Under the pieces are notes generated by a model. The model was given only the letters and a program-made list of their open reading frames with translations, was not told the DNA's origin and made no database searches. Shown here one piece after another: positions 50,501 to 57,651 of a stretch of DNA of 64,000 bases. The first letter of the stretch is position 1. Each line of letters begins with the position of its first letter. A program made the translations under genes and the position numbers. This stretch comes from Microterricola pindariensis. GTDB taxonomy: Bacteria; Actinomycetota; Actinomycetes; Actinomycetales; Microbacteriaceae. The stretch is taken from contig NZ_MPZN01000002.1 in the NCBI RefSeq assembly GCF_002936985.1, positions 1 through 64,000 on the forward strand, read 5' to 3'.

Positions 50501-53253
50501 AGGAAGCGCCGACCATCACGGCGCCTGCCTCCCTGGTGCTGTCGCGTGGGTCGGCCGTGGCCGGCGCACCCATTGTGGTGGCGAGCGGCGGCTTCCCCGC
50601 CTCGGCGTCGCTGGAACTGGATGCCGCGAGCCGGGTCCCCGCCGGCCTCGTCATCAGCCCCGGCCCACGCGGTGACTCGTTCAGCTTCAGCGGCACGCCC
50701 ACCGCCACCGGCGCTTACCTGTTGAGCTTCACGGCGCGCAACTCCGCTGCCGGGCCGAGCCGGACGGTGACGATCCCCGTGACGGTGACCGCACCGCCCG
50801 TCATCAACGCCCCCGCGATCGCGGAGCTCGCGGTCGGCGGGAGCGGCTCGATCGCGGTGACGGTGACCCCCGGGTTCCCCGCAGTGGCGAACCTGAACGT
50901 GATCGGGTCACCCGGATTCGCGGTGGAGTCCACTGGCGCCGGCAGCTTCGCGCTGACGGCCGATGCGAGCGTGGGCGCGGGCATCTACAACGTCCAACTG
51001 GGTGCAGACAACGGTCTCGGCGTCAGCGCTGTGCACGTCATCCTGGTGACGGTGCGACAGCCCCCTCACATCACCGTGCAGCCCACGGCGCTGACGGCAC
51101 GGGCCGGCAGCACCGCGACCTTCTCTGCCAGCGCGACTGCCGCTGTGCCGACGACGGGGACGCTGACCGCTCAGTGGCAGCGTTCGGGAGACGGCTTGAC
51201 CTGGGCCGACGTGCCAGGGGGAACCCTGAACGGCGGCACGGCGAGCCTCGACGTCACTGCCGTGCAGCTGCAGAGCGGCGCCCTGTACCGGGTGGTCTTC
51301 ACCGACGGGGCGAGCACGCCCAGTGACCCTGCGACGCTCACGGTCGTCACGCCCGCGCAGCTGACCAGCGCAGGCTCCGCAGGCTTTGCGGTCGATGTGG
51401 CCGGCCGCTTCACGGTGACGGCGTCCGGGACCCCGACGCCCGCCATCACCGCCACCGGCTTGCCGGCCTGGCTGACCTTCCTCGACAACGGGGACGGCAC
51501 GGCGACCATCTCCGGAACGCCGCCGATCGGCACGGGCGGTGCGCAGCGCGTCACGCTCAGCGCCAGCAACGGGCACGGCGCTCCCGACACGCAGACGCTG
51601 GCTCTGACGGTGACGGAGAAGCCGGCGATCACCTCGCCGGATGCCGCCACCATCGCCGTCGGCGCGGCTGCCTCCGTCGCGGTGACGAGCAGCCCCGGCC
51701 ACCCGGGCGCCGTCGTGCTGACGCACACCGGCACACTCCCGGCCGGGCTGACGTTCGCCGACAACGGCGATGGCACGGCCGCCTTCACCGGCAGGCCGCA
51801 GGCAGGCAGCGGCGGCGACTACCCGCTGACGCTGACCGCACGAAATAGTGCGGGGGCGAGCACCCAGGAGTTCACGCTGACGGTCACCGAGAACCCGGCG
51901 ATCACCTCGGCGGATGCCGCGTCCATCGAGGTCGGCTCGGCGGCATCCATCGGCGTGACGAGCAGCGCCGGGCACCCGGGTGCGGTCTCGATCGCCCAGT
52001 CCGGCGCGCTGCCGGCCGGCGTCACCTTCACCGACAACGGCGACGGCACGGCCGGCTTCACGGGCACGCCCGAGGTCGGCGCCGGCGGCCGCTACGCGCT
52101 GACGCTCACGGTGAGCAACGCCACCGGATCGGGCAGCCAGGCGTTCACCCTGACCGTGGCGGAGAAGCCGGCGATCACCTCCCCGGACGCCGCAACGGTC
52201 ACCGCCGGCACGGCCGCCGCCGTCTCGGTGACCAGCAGCCCCGGCTATTCGGGCCCCGTCGACATCGCGGTGAAGGGCGGACTGCCTTCTGGCATGACGT
52301 TCACCGACAACGGCGACGGCACGGCCGCCTTCACCGGCACGCCGAAGGTCGGCAGCGGCGGCGAGTACGCGCTGACGCTGACCGCGAAGAACAAGGCCGG
52401 AGCGAGCGCGCAGGCGTTCACCCTCACCGTCCAGGAGGCCCCGGCCTTCCGCAGCAGCTCCGCCGCGGACTTCACCCGCGGCGTCTCAGGCAGCTTCACG
52501 GTGGAAGCGGCATCCGGCCACCCGCACGGCGTTGCGCTGAGCCTCGCCGGCGCCCTGCCGGCCGGGCTCGCCTTCGCCGACGCCGGCGACGGAACGGCTG
52601 CGATCAGCGGCAGCACCTCGGATGCCGCCGGCGACTACCCGGTGACGCTCACCGCGACGAACGGCGCCGGACTGACGGCGACGCAGACGCTGACGATTCG
52701 CCTGGCCGCGGCCGAGGCCGCGACCCCGCCGGGCACCGTTCCCGCTGGCAGCGGCTCCCTCGACGGCGTGCCCGCGAGTGCGGCGCCGGGCGCCAGCCTG
52801 AACCTGGTCGCCGCCGGATACGCGCCGGACTCGCCCGTCGTCTTCGTGATCTACTCGGAGCCGACAACACTGGCAACGGTGACCGCGGGCGCCGACGGGA
52901 TCGCCCGCGCGACCGTCACCCTCCCGCGCGGCCTCACGGGCACGCACTCCATCGTCTCGATCGGAGTCGCCCCGAACGGGGCGGAGCTCATCCTGCGCAC
53001 CGACATCGTCATCACCTCGGATGCCGGCACCCCGGGCGGGAACCCCGACGGCGGCACGGACGGCGGAACCCCGGGCGGCAAGCCGGCCCCGGGTGTGGGT
53101 GGCACGACGGGCCTCTCGTCGAGTGGATTCGAGGGCGGAGGCCTGGCGCTCGGAGCGCTCACCGTGCTTCTGCTCGGCCTCGCCGTGACCGTCGCCGCGA
53201 CGCTGCGCAGGCGCCGCAGCCGCGAGCTGGCCGAGGCAGCGCAGACGGAGTGA
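47575..53253 (+). CDS. Giant secreted surface protein: beta-helix plus Ig-like repeats
   Basis: 1,892 residues. A signal peptide (about 1-44) is followed by a CSLREA-like LRDAVCAANN (76-85) and a right-handed beta-helix region (about 90-400; GLTITGG, NSAITGNKAN, DSTISDNNS). Then come about 12 Ig-like/putative Ig domains (about 420-1700; LPAGVTF..DNGDGTA..FTGTP..Y.LTLTA.N). Three of these repeat with an exact 273-bp period (51616-51888, 51889-52161, 52162-52434; residues 1348-1620). The C-terminus has a Gly/Pro/Asp-rich spacer, LSSSGFEGGG, one transmembrane helix and RRRRSR. That layout resembles a sortase substrate, but there is no LPXTG-type motif, so it is probably membrane-anchored through a thick wall. 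It is divergent from the collar operon. It probably acts as an adhesin or cell-wall surface fibre. Confidence 0.88.
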   Translation: MLPPRTAGPLARSTPRRAVAIATIVALALGGAVVGVAAPAAAAAEAWTVTSTSDAGLPASCAPGSTVKTPASPVTLRDAVCAANNRGNDVTTITLLAGEYTLDAVNGSLKLGTVPGSRITLKGPADRGAIIRGDGKTSVLVLDPGLVGGISTTLDGLTITGGVGNEFGGGGILGGSAAGGPAGILTITNSAITGNKANSTGSATNLPGGGIQFVGGALSISDSTISDNNSGSSSGGGVAYQATGVAGESFIVRDSVFSGNSLTSGNPAAIGGGAIEFTAGAAATGFTASITDSDFIGNSLSATDVHPARGAAILQNSGALSVLRNTFSNNKISGYATGAGIAIHVAGGATVATYNSFTGNTGPNGDSVVNSTLIPGSTPVAFAATVAAANNWWGCNRLPAAGSACATASAGVTVEPSLALSVSANPSLIALGSSTTTLTASVLTNSEGKSVSAAELRVFTGASVAWDQVRPAGATLSAPGTPLVAGVATVGFDAHALRGPASVTASLDGAAATAVFGMAKAPTFPALTALEATVNKPVNVTVSSDGYPAAAITVSGAPLPPGLTLRDNGNGTATISGTPTAAGALTTELKAENAVSPGSPHTAPYIVNVREPVLFTSPAATTFEVGTPGSHTVSTSGFPLSALVRGGDPLPAGVTLTGGAAGATDALLSGTPAAGTGGRYNLTLARNNGRDPNVVQGFTLTVNEAPSITSSATQSATVGSAMNARFSTANGYPADTVLSLSGDLPAGVSTQVTAGSVTGLVGTPEAGAGRIYPLVLTAANAAGLSTSQVVSLTVNEAASILTPPSDASVLVGAEVTLTVVVGGYPAPSGHWQLSRDGSLWTDLGETGRALTVQTTQADNGARYRYFINPTLVSAAAQLTVGTGPAIGSANADTWRVDGSAQDFEVFASGIPDAAISVLPLSPATAPSWLSIGASAGGRLTIAGTPPAGSGGNYLFLVSASNVFGTAASTPLILTVEEAPTITAPASLVLSRGSAVAGAPIVVASGGFPASASLELDAASRVPAGLVISPGPRGDSFSFSGTPTATGAYLLSFTARNSAAGPSRTVTIPVTVTAPPVINAPAIAELAVGGSGSIAVTVTPGFPAVANLNVIGSPGFAVESTGAGSFALTADASVGAGIYNVQLGADNGLGVSAVHVILVTVRQPPHITVQPTALTARAGSTATFSASATAAVPTTGTLTAQWQRSGDGLTWADVPGGTLNGGTASLDVTAVQLQSGALYRVVFTDGASTPSDPATLTVVTPAQLTSAGSAGFAVDVAGRFTVTASGTPTPAITATGLPAWLTFLDNGDGTATISGTPPIGTGGAQRVTLSASNGHGAPDTQTLALTVTEKPAITSPDAATIAVGAAASVAVTSSPGHPGAVVLTHTGTLPAGLTFADNGDGTAAFTGRPQAGSGGDYPLTLTARNSAGASTQEFTLTVTENPAITSADAASIEVGSAASIGVTSSAGHPGAVSIAQSGALPAGVTFTDNGDGTAGFTGTPEVGAGGRYALTLTVSNATGSGSQAFTLTVAEKPAITSPDAATVTAGTAAAVSVTSSPGYSGPVDIAVKGGLPSGMTFTDNGDGTAAFTGTPKVGSGGEYALTLTAKNKAGASAQAFTLTVQEAPAFRSSSAADFTRGVSGSFTVEAASGHPHGVALSLAGALPAGLAFADAGDGTAAISGSTSDAAGDYPVTLTATNGAGLTATQTLTIRLAAAEAATPPGTVPAGSGSLDGVPASAAPGASLNLVAAGYAPDSPVVFVIYSEPTTLATVTAGADGIARATVTLPRGLTGTHSIVSIGVAPNGAELILRTDIVITSDAGTPGGNPDGGTDGGTPGGKPAPGVGGTTGLSSSGFEGGGLALGALTVLLLGLAVTVAATLRRRRSRELAEAAQTE

Positions 53254-53258
53254 TGGCC

Positions 53259-53299
53259 GCCGTGTGCCGCCGCCGATGAGACGGGCGGCGGCACACGGC
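53259..53299 (+). terminator. Perfect 16-bp hairpin after the surface-protein gene
   Basis: Arms 53259-53274 and 53284-53299 are exact complements (GCCGTGTGCCGCCGCC and its partner) with a 9-nt loop, 5 bp after the stop codon. Confidence 0.8.
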
Positions 53300-53344
53300 A
53301 GCGCCACGGGTACAGCCGGCACCCGGCGTCCTAGGCTGGTGGCC

Positions 53345-54214
53345 ATGTCCACCAACGACGGCGGGAACCGAGCCGCAGCCCCGCGGAGCGAGCTCGGCCT
53401 GCACGCCGACTGCGGCAGCTGTTTCGCGCTTTGTTGCGTCGCGCTGGCGTACGAGAAGTCGGCGGATTTCCCCGTGAGCAAGCCGGTGGGGGAGCCGTGC
53501 CGCAATCTGCAGGACGACTTCCGCTGCGGAATCCATGCGACGCTCCGCCGCGACGGCTGGAAGGGCTGCACCGTCTACGACTGCTTCGGCGCCGGGCAGA
53601 AGGTGTCGCAGCTGAGCTTCGGCGGCACCTCCTGGCGGCAGGCGCCCGAGACGCGGCGCGACATGTTCGCCCTGCTGCCGGTGATGCGCCAGCTGCACGA
53701 GCTGCTCTGGTACCTGAGCGAGGCGAGCGAGCGGGTGACGGACGCCGTCGGCTCATCGACCGCCGGGCTGCCCGCCGCCCTGCGTACCGCGCTCGCCGAG
53801 ACCGACGCCGCGACCCGACTGCTGCCCGGCCAGCTGCTGAGCCTCGACGTCGACGCCCACCGGGCGGGCGTGAACACCCTGCTGCTGCGGCTGAGCGAGG
53901 CGGTGCGCGCCCGGCATCCGGAGACGAGCAGGGTCGACAACCGCGGCGCCGACCTCCTGGGCGCGAAGCTGCGCGGGGCCGACCTGCGCGGGGCGAGCCT
54001 GCGCGGCGCCTGCCTGATCGCGGCCGACCTCCGCGGGGCAGACCTCCGCGACGCCGACCTGATCGGCGCCGACGTGCGCGACGCGCAGCTGGCGGATGCC
54101 GACCTCAGCACGGCGTTGTTCCTCGCCCAGACTCAGCTGAACGCCGCCAGCGGCAACGCAGCGACGCGCATCCCCGCATGGCTGGAACGCCCCGCGCACT
54201 GGCCGGCGGGCTGA
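53345..54214 (+). CDS. Pentapeptide-repeat protein with Cys-rich N-terminal domain
   Basis: 289 residues. The N-terminal third has a Cys cluster: ADCGSCFALCC, then CRNLQ, RCGIH, GCTVYDCFGAG, a plausible zinc or iron-sulphur binding site. A helical middle follows. Residues about 200-260 are A(D/N)LXX pentapeptide repeats (GADLRGASLRGACLIAADLRGADLRDADL) that form a small right-handed quadrilateral helix. No signal peptide or membrane segment. Pentapeptide proteins often mimic DNA or protect gyrase, but only about ten repeats are present here. Single gene, with terminators on each side. Function unknown. Confidence 0.85.
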   Translation: MSTNDGGNRAAAPRSELGLHADCGSCFALCCVALAYEKSADFPVSKPVGEPCRNLQDDFRCGIHATLRRDGWKGCTVYDCFGAGQKVSQLSFGGTSWRQAPETRRDMFALLPVMRQLHELLWYLSEASERVTDAVGSSTAGLPAALRTALAETDAATRLLPGQLLSLDVDAHRAGVNTLLLRLSEAVRARHPETSRVDNRGADLLGAKLRGADLRGASLRGACLIAADLRGADLRDADLIGADVRDAQLADADLSTALFLAQTQLNAASGNAATRIPAWLERPAHWPAG

Positions 54215-54230
54215 CCGCCCCCGCGCCCAG

Positions 54231-54270
54231 ACGACGAAGGGCCCCCGCCGGCGCGGGAGCCCTTCGTCGT
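54231..54270. terminator. Hairpin between convergent genes
   Basis: ACGACGAAGGGC..CCCGC pairs with GCGGG..GCCCTTCGTCGT with one bulge on each side. It serves the pentapeptide gene and the nitroreductase gene. Confidence 0.75.
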
Positions 54271-54281
54271 CGTGTGCGTGC

Positions 54282-54884
54282 TTAGTTGTTCAGCAGCACG
54301 ATCTCGTCGAGGGCGAGGCGCACGCGCGGTGCAACCTCGCGCTCGCGCAGAGCCTCGGGCAGCGCGGCGGCGTCGCCGAGCTTGCCGATGGTCATCACCG
54401 AGGTCGGCACGAAGGACTCGGCGAGGTCGAACGCCGCGCTGATCGCTGCGCGGTCGAAGCCGCCCATCTGGTGCACGTGCAGGCCCTCGGCGTGCGCCTG
54501 CACGCTGAGGTGCGCGACGGCCTGGCCGAGGTCGTACTGAGCCCACGGCATCGGGTTGCCCTCGGCATCCGCGGTGACCGCGATGTTCACCACGAGGGCG
54601 GCGGCGCTGCCGGCCCACATCTGGTTGAAGCCCATGAGGGTGGCGGCGATGGTCTCGAAGGTCTCGGTGCCACGGCGGGCGATGATGAAGCGCCACGGCT
54701 GCGTGTTGCTCGCGCTCGGCGCCCAGCGGGCCGCCTCGAACACGCCGGCGAGTGCGCCGGCCTCGAGCACGGCGTCGGGGTCGAAGGCGCGGGGGCTCCA
54801 ACGCTCGGCGAGAACGTCGAGAACGGGGGCGCTGGTCTGGGCGGTGCGGGGTGCAGATTCGAGCAGAGTCAAGGTATTCCTCAC
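54282..54884 (-). CDS. Nitroreductase-family FMN oxidoreductase
   Basis: 200 residues. WSPRAF..VLEAGALAGVFEAARWAPSASNTQPW is the N-terminal FMN-binding segment (Arg, Ser and Asn-x-Gln contacts of NfsB/NfnB-like enzymes). The C-terminal PEALREREVAPRVRLALDEIV ends the fold. It reduces nitro groups, quinones or similar, using NAD(P)H. The start is a GTG at 54884. It is followed on the same strand by threonine aldolase upstream, not clearly co-transcribed. Confidence 0.88.
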   Translation of the reverse strand: MRNTLTLLESAPRTAQTSAPVLDVLAERWSPRAFDPDAVLEAGALAGVFEAARWAPSASNTQPWRFIIARRGTETFETIAATLMGFNQMWAGSAAALVVNIAVTADAEGNPMPWAQYDLGQAVAHLSVQAHAEGLHVHQMGGFDRAAISAAFDLAESFVPTSVMTIGKLGDAAALPEALREREVAPRVRLALDEIVLLNN

Positions 54885-54980
54885 AGTGAAATGACGTGAA
54901 AATCAGCCACAACACTGGGGCATCTCGGGGTAGAACGTGAGTGCGCGCCGATCTATTCCACGCAGACGCGATTCTTGCGT

Positions 54981-55006
54981 GCGGATGCCGGGGCACCGGC
55001 ATCCGC
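54981..55006 (-). terminator. Hairpin terminator of the threonine aldolase gene
   Basis: GCGGATGCCGG (54981-54991) and CCGGCATCCGC (54996-55006) are perfect 11-bp arms with a 4-nt loop, 38 bp after the aldolase stop on the minus strand. Confidence 0.75.
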
Positions 55007-55043
55007 TCGCAGAGTCAAACGCTTCGCAGGGCCGAGCGGCCCG

Positions 55044-56117
55044 CTAGCCTGCTGCCAGCTCGCGCGCGATCGCCGCGACGAAGGTGTCGATGTCGGCCTC
55101 GGTGGTGTCGAAGCCGGCCATCCAGCGCACCTCGTTCTTGGCGGCGTCCCAGTCGTAGAAGCGGAAGCTCTCGCGCAGTCGGTCGGCGGCGCCGTCCGGC
55201 AGCTGGGCGAAGACCGCGTTGGACTGCGTCGGCTGCGAGAAGCTCAGGCCGCTGATCGAGCCGTCGGCGATGCCGGCCTCGAGCGCGCCGCGGAGGCGGG
55301 CGGCCATCGCGTTGGCGTGGCTGGCGTTCCGCAGGTACAGGTCGCCCTCCAGCAGCGCGATGAACTGGGCCGAGACGAAGCGCATCTTCGAGGCCAACTG
55401 CATGTTCATCTTGCGCAGGTACTTGAGCCCGGTGGATGCCTCGGGGTTCAGCACCACGATGGCCTCACCCATCAGCAGGCCGTTCTTGGTGCCGCCGAAG
55501 CTCAGCACGTCGACGCCGGCGTCACGGGTGAAGGCGCGCAGCGGCAGGCCGAGGGCGGCCGCGGCGTTGGAGATGCGGGCGCCGTCCATGTGCAGCTTCA
55601 TGCCGAGCGAGTGGGTGTGCTCGGCGATCGCGGCGACCTCGTCGGCCGTGTAGGCGGTGCCGAGCTCGGTGGTCTGCGTGATCGAGACGACGGCCGGCTG
55701 GGCGCGGTGCTCGTCGCCCCAGCCCCAGGCCTCCTTGTCGATCAGCTCGGGGGTGAGCTTGCCGTCCGGGGCCTCCACGGTGAGCAGCTTGATGCCGCCG
55801 ATGCGCTCCGGGGCGCCGGCCTCGTCGCTGTGGATGTGCGCGGTGCCCGTGCAGACGACGGCGCCCCAGCGCGGCAGCATCGACTGGATGCCGGTGACGT
55901 TGGCGCCCGTGCCGTTGAAGACGGGGAACGCCTCCACACCCTCGCCGAAGTGGTGTGCGAAGACCTGCTGCAGCTTCGCGGTGTACGCGTCGTCGCCGTA
56001 GGCCACCTGGTGGCCGCCATTGGCCGCGGCGATGGCCGCCATGATCTCGGGGTGCACGCCCGAGTAGTTGTCCGAGGCGAAGCCGCGCGAGTTCAGGTCA
56101 TGCAGGGAGTCAGTCAC
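55044..56117 (-). CDS. ltaE: Low-specificity L-threonine aldolase
   Basis: 357 residues. FASDNYSGVHPEIMAAI is the N-terminal family signature; the PLP lysine lies in SFGGTKNG and HMDGARISNAAAALG holds the conserved Asp-Gly-Ala-Arg. It splits L-threonine or L-allo-threonine into glycine and acetaldehyde, or 3-hydroxy-amino acids in general. The GTG at 56117 is 8 bp after AAGGATAG; the ORF extends further upstream but those residues are not conserved. Single gene between hairpins. Confidence 0.92.
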   Translation of the reverse strand: MTDSLHDLNSRGFASDNYSGVHPEIMAAIAAANGGHQVAYGDDAYTAKLQQVFAHHFGEGVEAFPVFNGTGANVTGIQSMLPRWGAVVCTGTAHIHSDEAGAPERIGGIKLLTVEAPDGKLTPELIDKEAWGWGDEHRAQPAVVSITQTTELGTAYTADEVAAIAEHTHSLGMKLHMDGARISNAAAALGLPLRAFTRDAGVDVLSFGGTKNGLLMGEAIVVLNPEASTGLKYLRKMNMQLASKMRFVSAQFIALLEGDLYLRNASHANAMAARLRGALEAGIADGSISGLSFSQPTQSNAVFAQLPDGAADRLRESFRFYDWDAAKNEVRWMAGFDTTEADIDTFVAAIARELAAG

Positions 56118-56208
56118 CGCTCTATCCTTGCACCCAGCCGCACGCAGTTTTCGTGCATTCGGCGGTGTTTTCGCGCGCCGGAAGCTGTGCGGTGATCGAT
56201 ACGTCACA

Positions 56209-56250
56209 ACGCTGCGGCGGTGGTGCAGGAGAGCACCACCGCCACAGCGT
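56209..56250 (-). terminator. Hairpin terminator of the zinc dehydrogenase gene
   Basis: Arms of about 18 bp (AACGCTG then GGCGGTGGTGC, and the partner GCACCACCGCC then CAGCGTT) pair with one mismatch and a 6-nt loop, 17 bp beyond the dehydrogenase stop. Confidence 0.75.
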
Positions 56251-56267
56251 TCGACTCAGCGCCTGGC

Positions 56268-57302
56268 CTAGCGGGTGACGAGCACCTTGACCTCAGTGCC
56301 CGACGTTGCTGCGGCGAAGGCCTCAGCCGCCTGTTCGAGCGGGAAGGTGTTGCTGATGATGATGTCTGCGGAGACTCCACCCGAGCGGATGATCTCGGTC
56401 GCCTCGGCGTAGTCCTCGGCGAGGTAGGTGGCCGCGCCCTGCAATCGAATCTGCTTGTCCTGGATGTCGGGCAGGGGCACGGTGACCGGCTTCTGCGGCA
56501 CGCCCACGACGACGACGGTTCCGCCCTTGCCCACCATCGCAAACGCGGAGTCCAGAGTGGACTGCACCGAGACGCAGTCGAAGACGAAGTCAGCGGTCTC
56601 ACCGAAGTAGTCGCGCACGTTCGCACTCAGCTCGGGCGACGACGCGTCGAAGACGGCGTCGGCACCGGCGCGCAGGGCCAGTTCGCGCTTGCTCTCGATC
56701 ATGTCGGTCATCACTACTGCGCGGGCGCCGCGGTGGCGGGCTGCGGCAAGCACGAGGAGGCCGATTGTGCCGCAGCCGAGCACGACAACCGTCTTGCCCG
56801 CGACGTCGCCGGCCAGGCGCAATGCGTGAACGGGCGTTGCGAGAGGCTCGATGATCGCAGCCTGCTCATTGCTGAGCTCGGCCGGAATGATGTGCAGGCG
56901 CGAGGCATCGACGGAGAACAGGTCCGCCATTCCGCCCTCGCGGAAGCCGCAGCCGAAGAACTGCAGATTGTCGCAGACGTTCGAGCGCCCGGTCTTGCAC
57001 ATCTTGCAGTCGCCACAGGGCAGGGTCGGCTCGGGGGTCACCCGGTCTCCGACGGCAACGGCGGTGACGGCAGAGCCGACGGCCTCGACTATCCCGACAA
57101 CCTCGTGCCCCGGGTAGTAGGGGAGCGGCATCATCGGATGGCGACCGTGCAGGGCGTGAGTGTCTGAACCGCACACTCCGGAGACGAGCATCGATACGAG
57201 CGCCTCGTGCTCGGCGATCTCAGGAGTGGGCTCCTCGACGATCTCAACGACGTTGATGGCACTGGCGCGGGCACGGCGGCGGCTGCTGGGGATGCTTGTC
57301 AT
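56268..57302 (-). CDS. Zinc-dependent polyol-type dehydrogenase
   Basis: 344 residues, medium-chain dehydrogenase. The catalytic zinc uses GVCGSDTHAL and GHEVVG. The structural zinc lobe is CGDCKMCKTGRSNVC, complete with four Cys. The cofactor motif is GCGTIG. IIPAELSNEQAAIIEPLATPVHAL is typical of sorbitol/L-idonate/threonine dehydrogenase-like members. It is divergent from a ribose-type ABC transporter and sits behind a GTAGT-N3-ACTAC palindrome that also occurs before that transporter and before the RpiR gene. It therefore likely oxidises the imported polyol or sugar. Confidence 0.9.
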   Translation of the reverse strand: MTSIPSSRRRARASAINVVEIVEEPTPEIAEHEALVSMLVSGVCGSDTHALHGRHPMMPLPYYPGHEVVGIVEAVGSAVTAVAVGDRVTPEPTLPCGDCKMCKTGRSNVCDNLQFFGCGFREGGMADLFSVDASRLHIIPAELSNEQAAIIEPLATPVHALRLAGDVAGKTVVVLGCGTIGLLVLAAARHRGARAVVMTDMIESKRELALRAGADAVFDASSPELSANVRDYFGETADFVFDCVSVQSTLDSAFAMVGKGGTVVVVGVPQKPVTVPLPDIQDKQIRLQGAATYLAEDYAEATEIIRSGGVSADIIISNTFPLEQAAEAFAAATSGTEVKVLVTR

Positions 57303-57344
57303 TTCTTCCTTCTTCGACTCTGGAGAGGTGAATAACACCTGATC

Positions 57345-57359
57345 TGTAGTCTAACTACA
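57345..57359. promoter_or_regulatory. RpiR-type operator candidate, copy 1
   Basis: TGTAGTCTAACTACA is a perfect palindrome (GTAGT-N3-ACTAC core) 43 bp upstream of the dehydrogenase start. The rest of 57303-57651 holds copy 2 and the two divergent promoters; I see no further gene there. Confidence 0.75.
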
Positions 57360-57500
57360 TTCAGGCAAGCGCTAAGGGCGCTCGGATGCCGCAGCGCCAT
57401 CATTGGCTATTATAGAACGTTCAATCTCGCAACTCAAGCAGCAAAATCGGTGCTGGATTTCTGCGGGAGACGGGCGGCGCGCACTCATCTTTACATTTCA

Positions 57501-57513
57501 GTAGTTCTGCTAC
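57501..57513. promoter_or_regulatory. RpiR-type operator candidate, copy 2
   Basis: GTAGTTCTGCTAC matches the GTAGT-N3-ACTAC core with one mismatched pair. It lies 139 bp upstream of the binding-protein start, in the same divergent region. Confidence 0.65.
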
Positions 57514-57651
57514 ATACTCTCCAGGGGAGCGGATCAGACTTCGATTTCGCACCTGCCTTGCACACACCTCGCTCGCGCCGTGCTCATATCAACGGCGGAA
57601 TACCGAGCGTGTTCGAACAATCACAAAGTAGTGAAGGAGCATTCGGTACAC

